5,477 bases of DNA from Thermoproteota archaeon. Lineage in GTDB: Archaea > Korarchaeota > Korarchaeia > Korarchaeales > Korarchaeaceae. Position 1 is the stretch's first letter; every line of letters starts with the position of its first letter. Under the pieces are notes generated by a model, which was not told where the DNA came from, did no database searches, and was given only the letters and a program-made list of their open reading frames with translations. Position numbers and translations under genes: made by a program. Shown piece by piece: positions 5,315-5,477 of the stretch. The stretch spans positions 1 to 5,477 of the forward strand of contig WAOH01000199.1 of the NCBI GenBank assembly GCA_015521385.1, in the 5' to 3' direction.

Positions 5315-5477
5315 TTGGACAATTCTGCCTGGAACAAGGTCACGAGGCTGCTCTCCCTGCTGGGCTTCGCTCTGCTCCTGCTCAGCTCGCTCCAACCCTG
5401 GGTAGTGATGTACCCTCCGAGCAAGGGGGAAAGAGTTTACACGATACTCGAGTTCCTCGGGTCCCTCTCCGCGATAC
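5315..5477 (+). CDS. N-terminus of an unrecognised membrane protein, cut by the window edge
   Basis: The frame opens at TTG 5315 and stays open to the edge, giving 54 codons. The first residues are polar with one Lys and one Arg (DNSAWNKVTR). They are followed by a hydrophobic helix at about 11-32, rich in Leu, ending in SLQPWVVMYPP. A polar KGERVY stretch and a second, partly hydrophobic segment (TILEFLGSLSAI) come next. This is typical of an integral or anchored membrane protein with a short cytoplasmic N-terminus. Too little is visible to name a family. The codon pattern matches the neighbours, and the putative ribosome site and TATA-like boxes upstream support it as a real gene. There is no cleavage motif that would make it an obvious substrate of the prepilin peptidase. 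Confidence 0.6.
   Translation, partial: MDNSAWNKVTRLLSLLGFALLLLSSLQPWVVMYPPSKGERVYTILEFLGSLSAI

Overview
The window looks like a stretch of chromosome from a GC-rich, probably thermophilic archaeon, plausibly of the TACK group. The evidence is a preflagellin/prepilin peptidase of the archaeal FlaK/PibD type, an archaeal-style Lrp/AsnC regulator, heavy use of AGG (Arg) and ATA (Ile) codons, and short AT-rich TATA-like boxes about 25-30 bases before several start codons, which suggests leaderless mRNAs. The lineage is inference. No mobile element, CRISPR array, tRNA or rRNA was seen.

Layout, left to right. (1) Positions 1-1257, minus strand: the first 419 codons of a gene that runs off the left edge. 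It has an unrecognised N-terminal part, a low-complexity linker, and the start of a short DG...VVG beta-rich repeat. (2) Positions 1258-1524: an intergenic stretch with the promoters of two divergent genes and, on the minus strand, a candidate C/D box sRNA. (3) Positions 1525-2193, plus: a type IV prepilin/preflagellin peptidase with both catalytic aspartates. (4) Positions 2141-3247, minus: a PLP-dependent class I/II aminotransferase whose 3' end overlaps that of the peptidase gene by 53 bases. (5) Positions 3248-3306: a 59-base gap with one AT-rich element that appears to serve both directions. (6) Positions 3307-4614, plus: a cation diffusion facilitator (CDF) metal transporter with three tandem C-terminal ferredoxin-like domains and an altered transport site. 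(7) Positions 4667-5128, plus: an Lrp/AsnC regulator with its own TATA box. (8) Positions 5129-5314: a non-coding gap with small hairpins. (9) Positions 5315-5477, plus: the start of a membrane protein gene cut by the right edge.

The genes do not form one obvious pathway. Most appear to be separate transcription units with their own promoters. An Lrp-family protein near an aminotransferase and a metal exporter suggests local regulation, but no operator was identified. The most notable items are the CDF with three C-terminal domains and Asn in place of the TM5 transport-site His, the C/D box RNA candidate, and the unrecognised left-edge protein.
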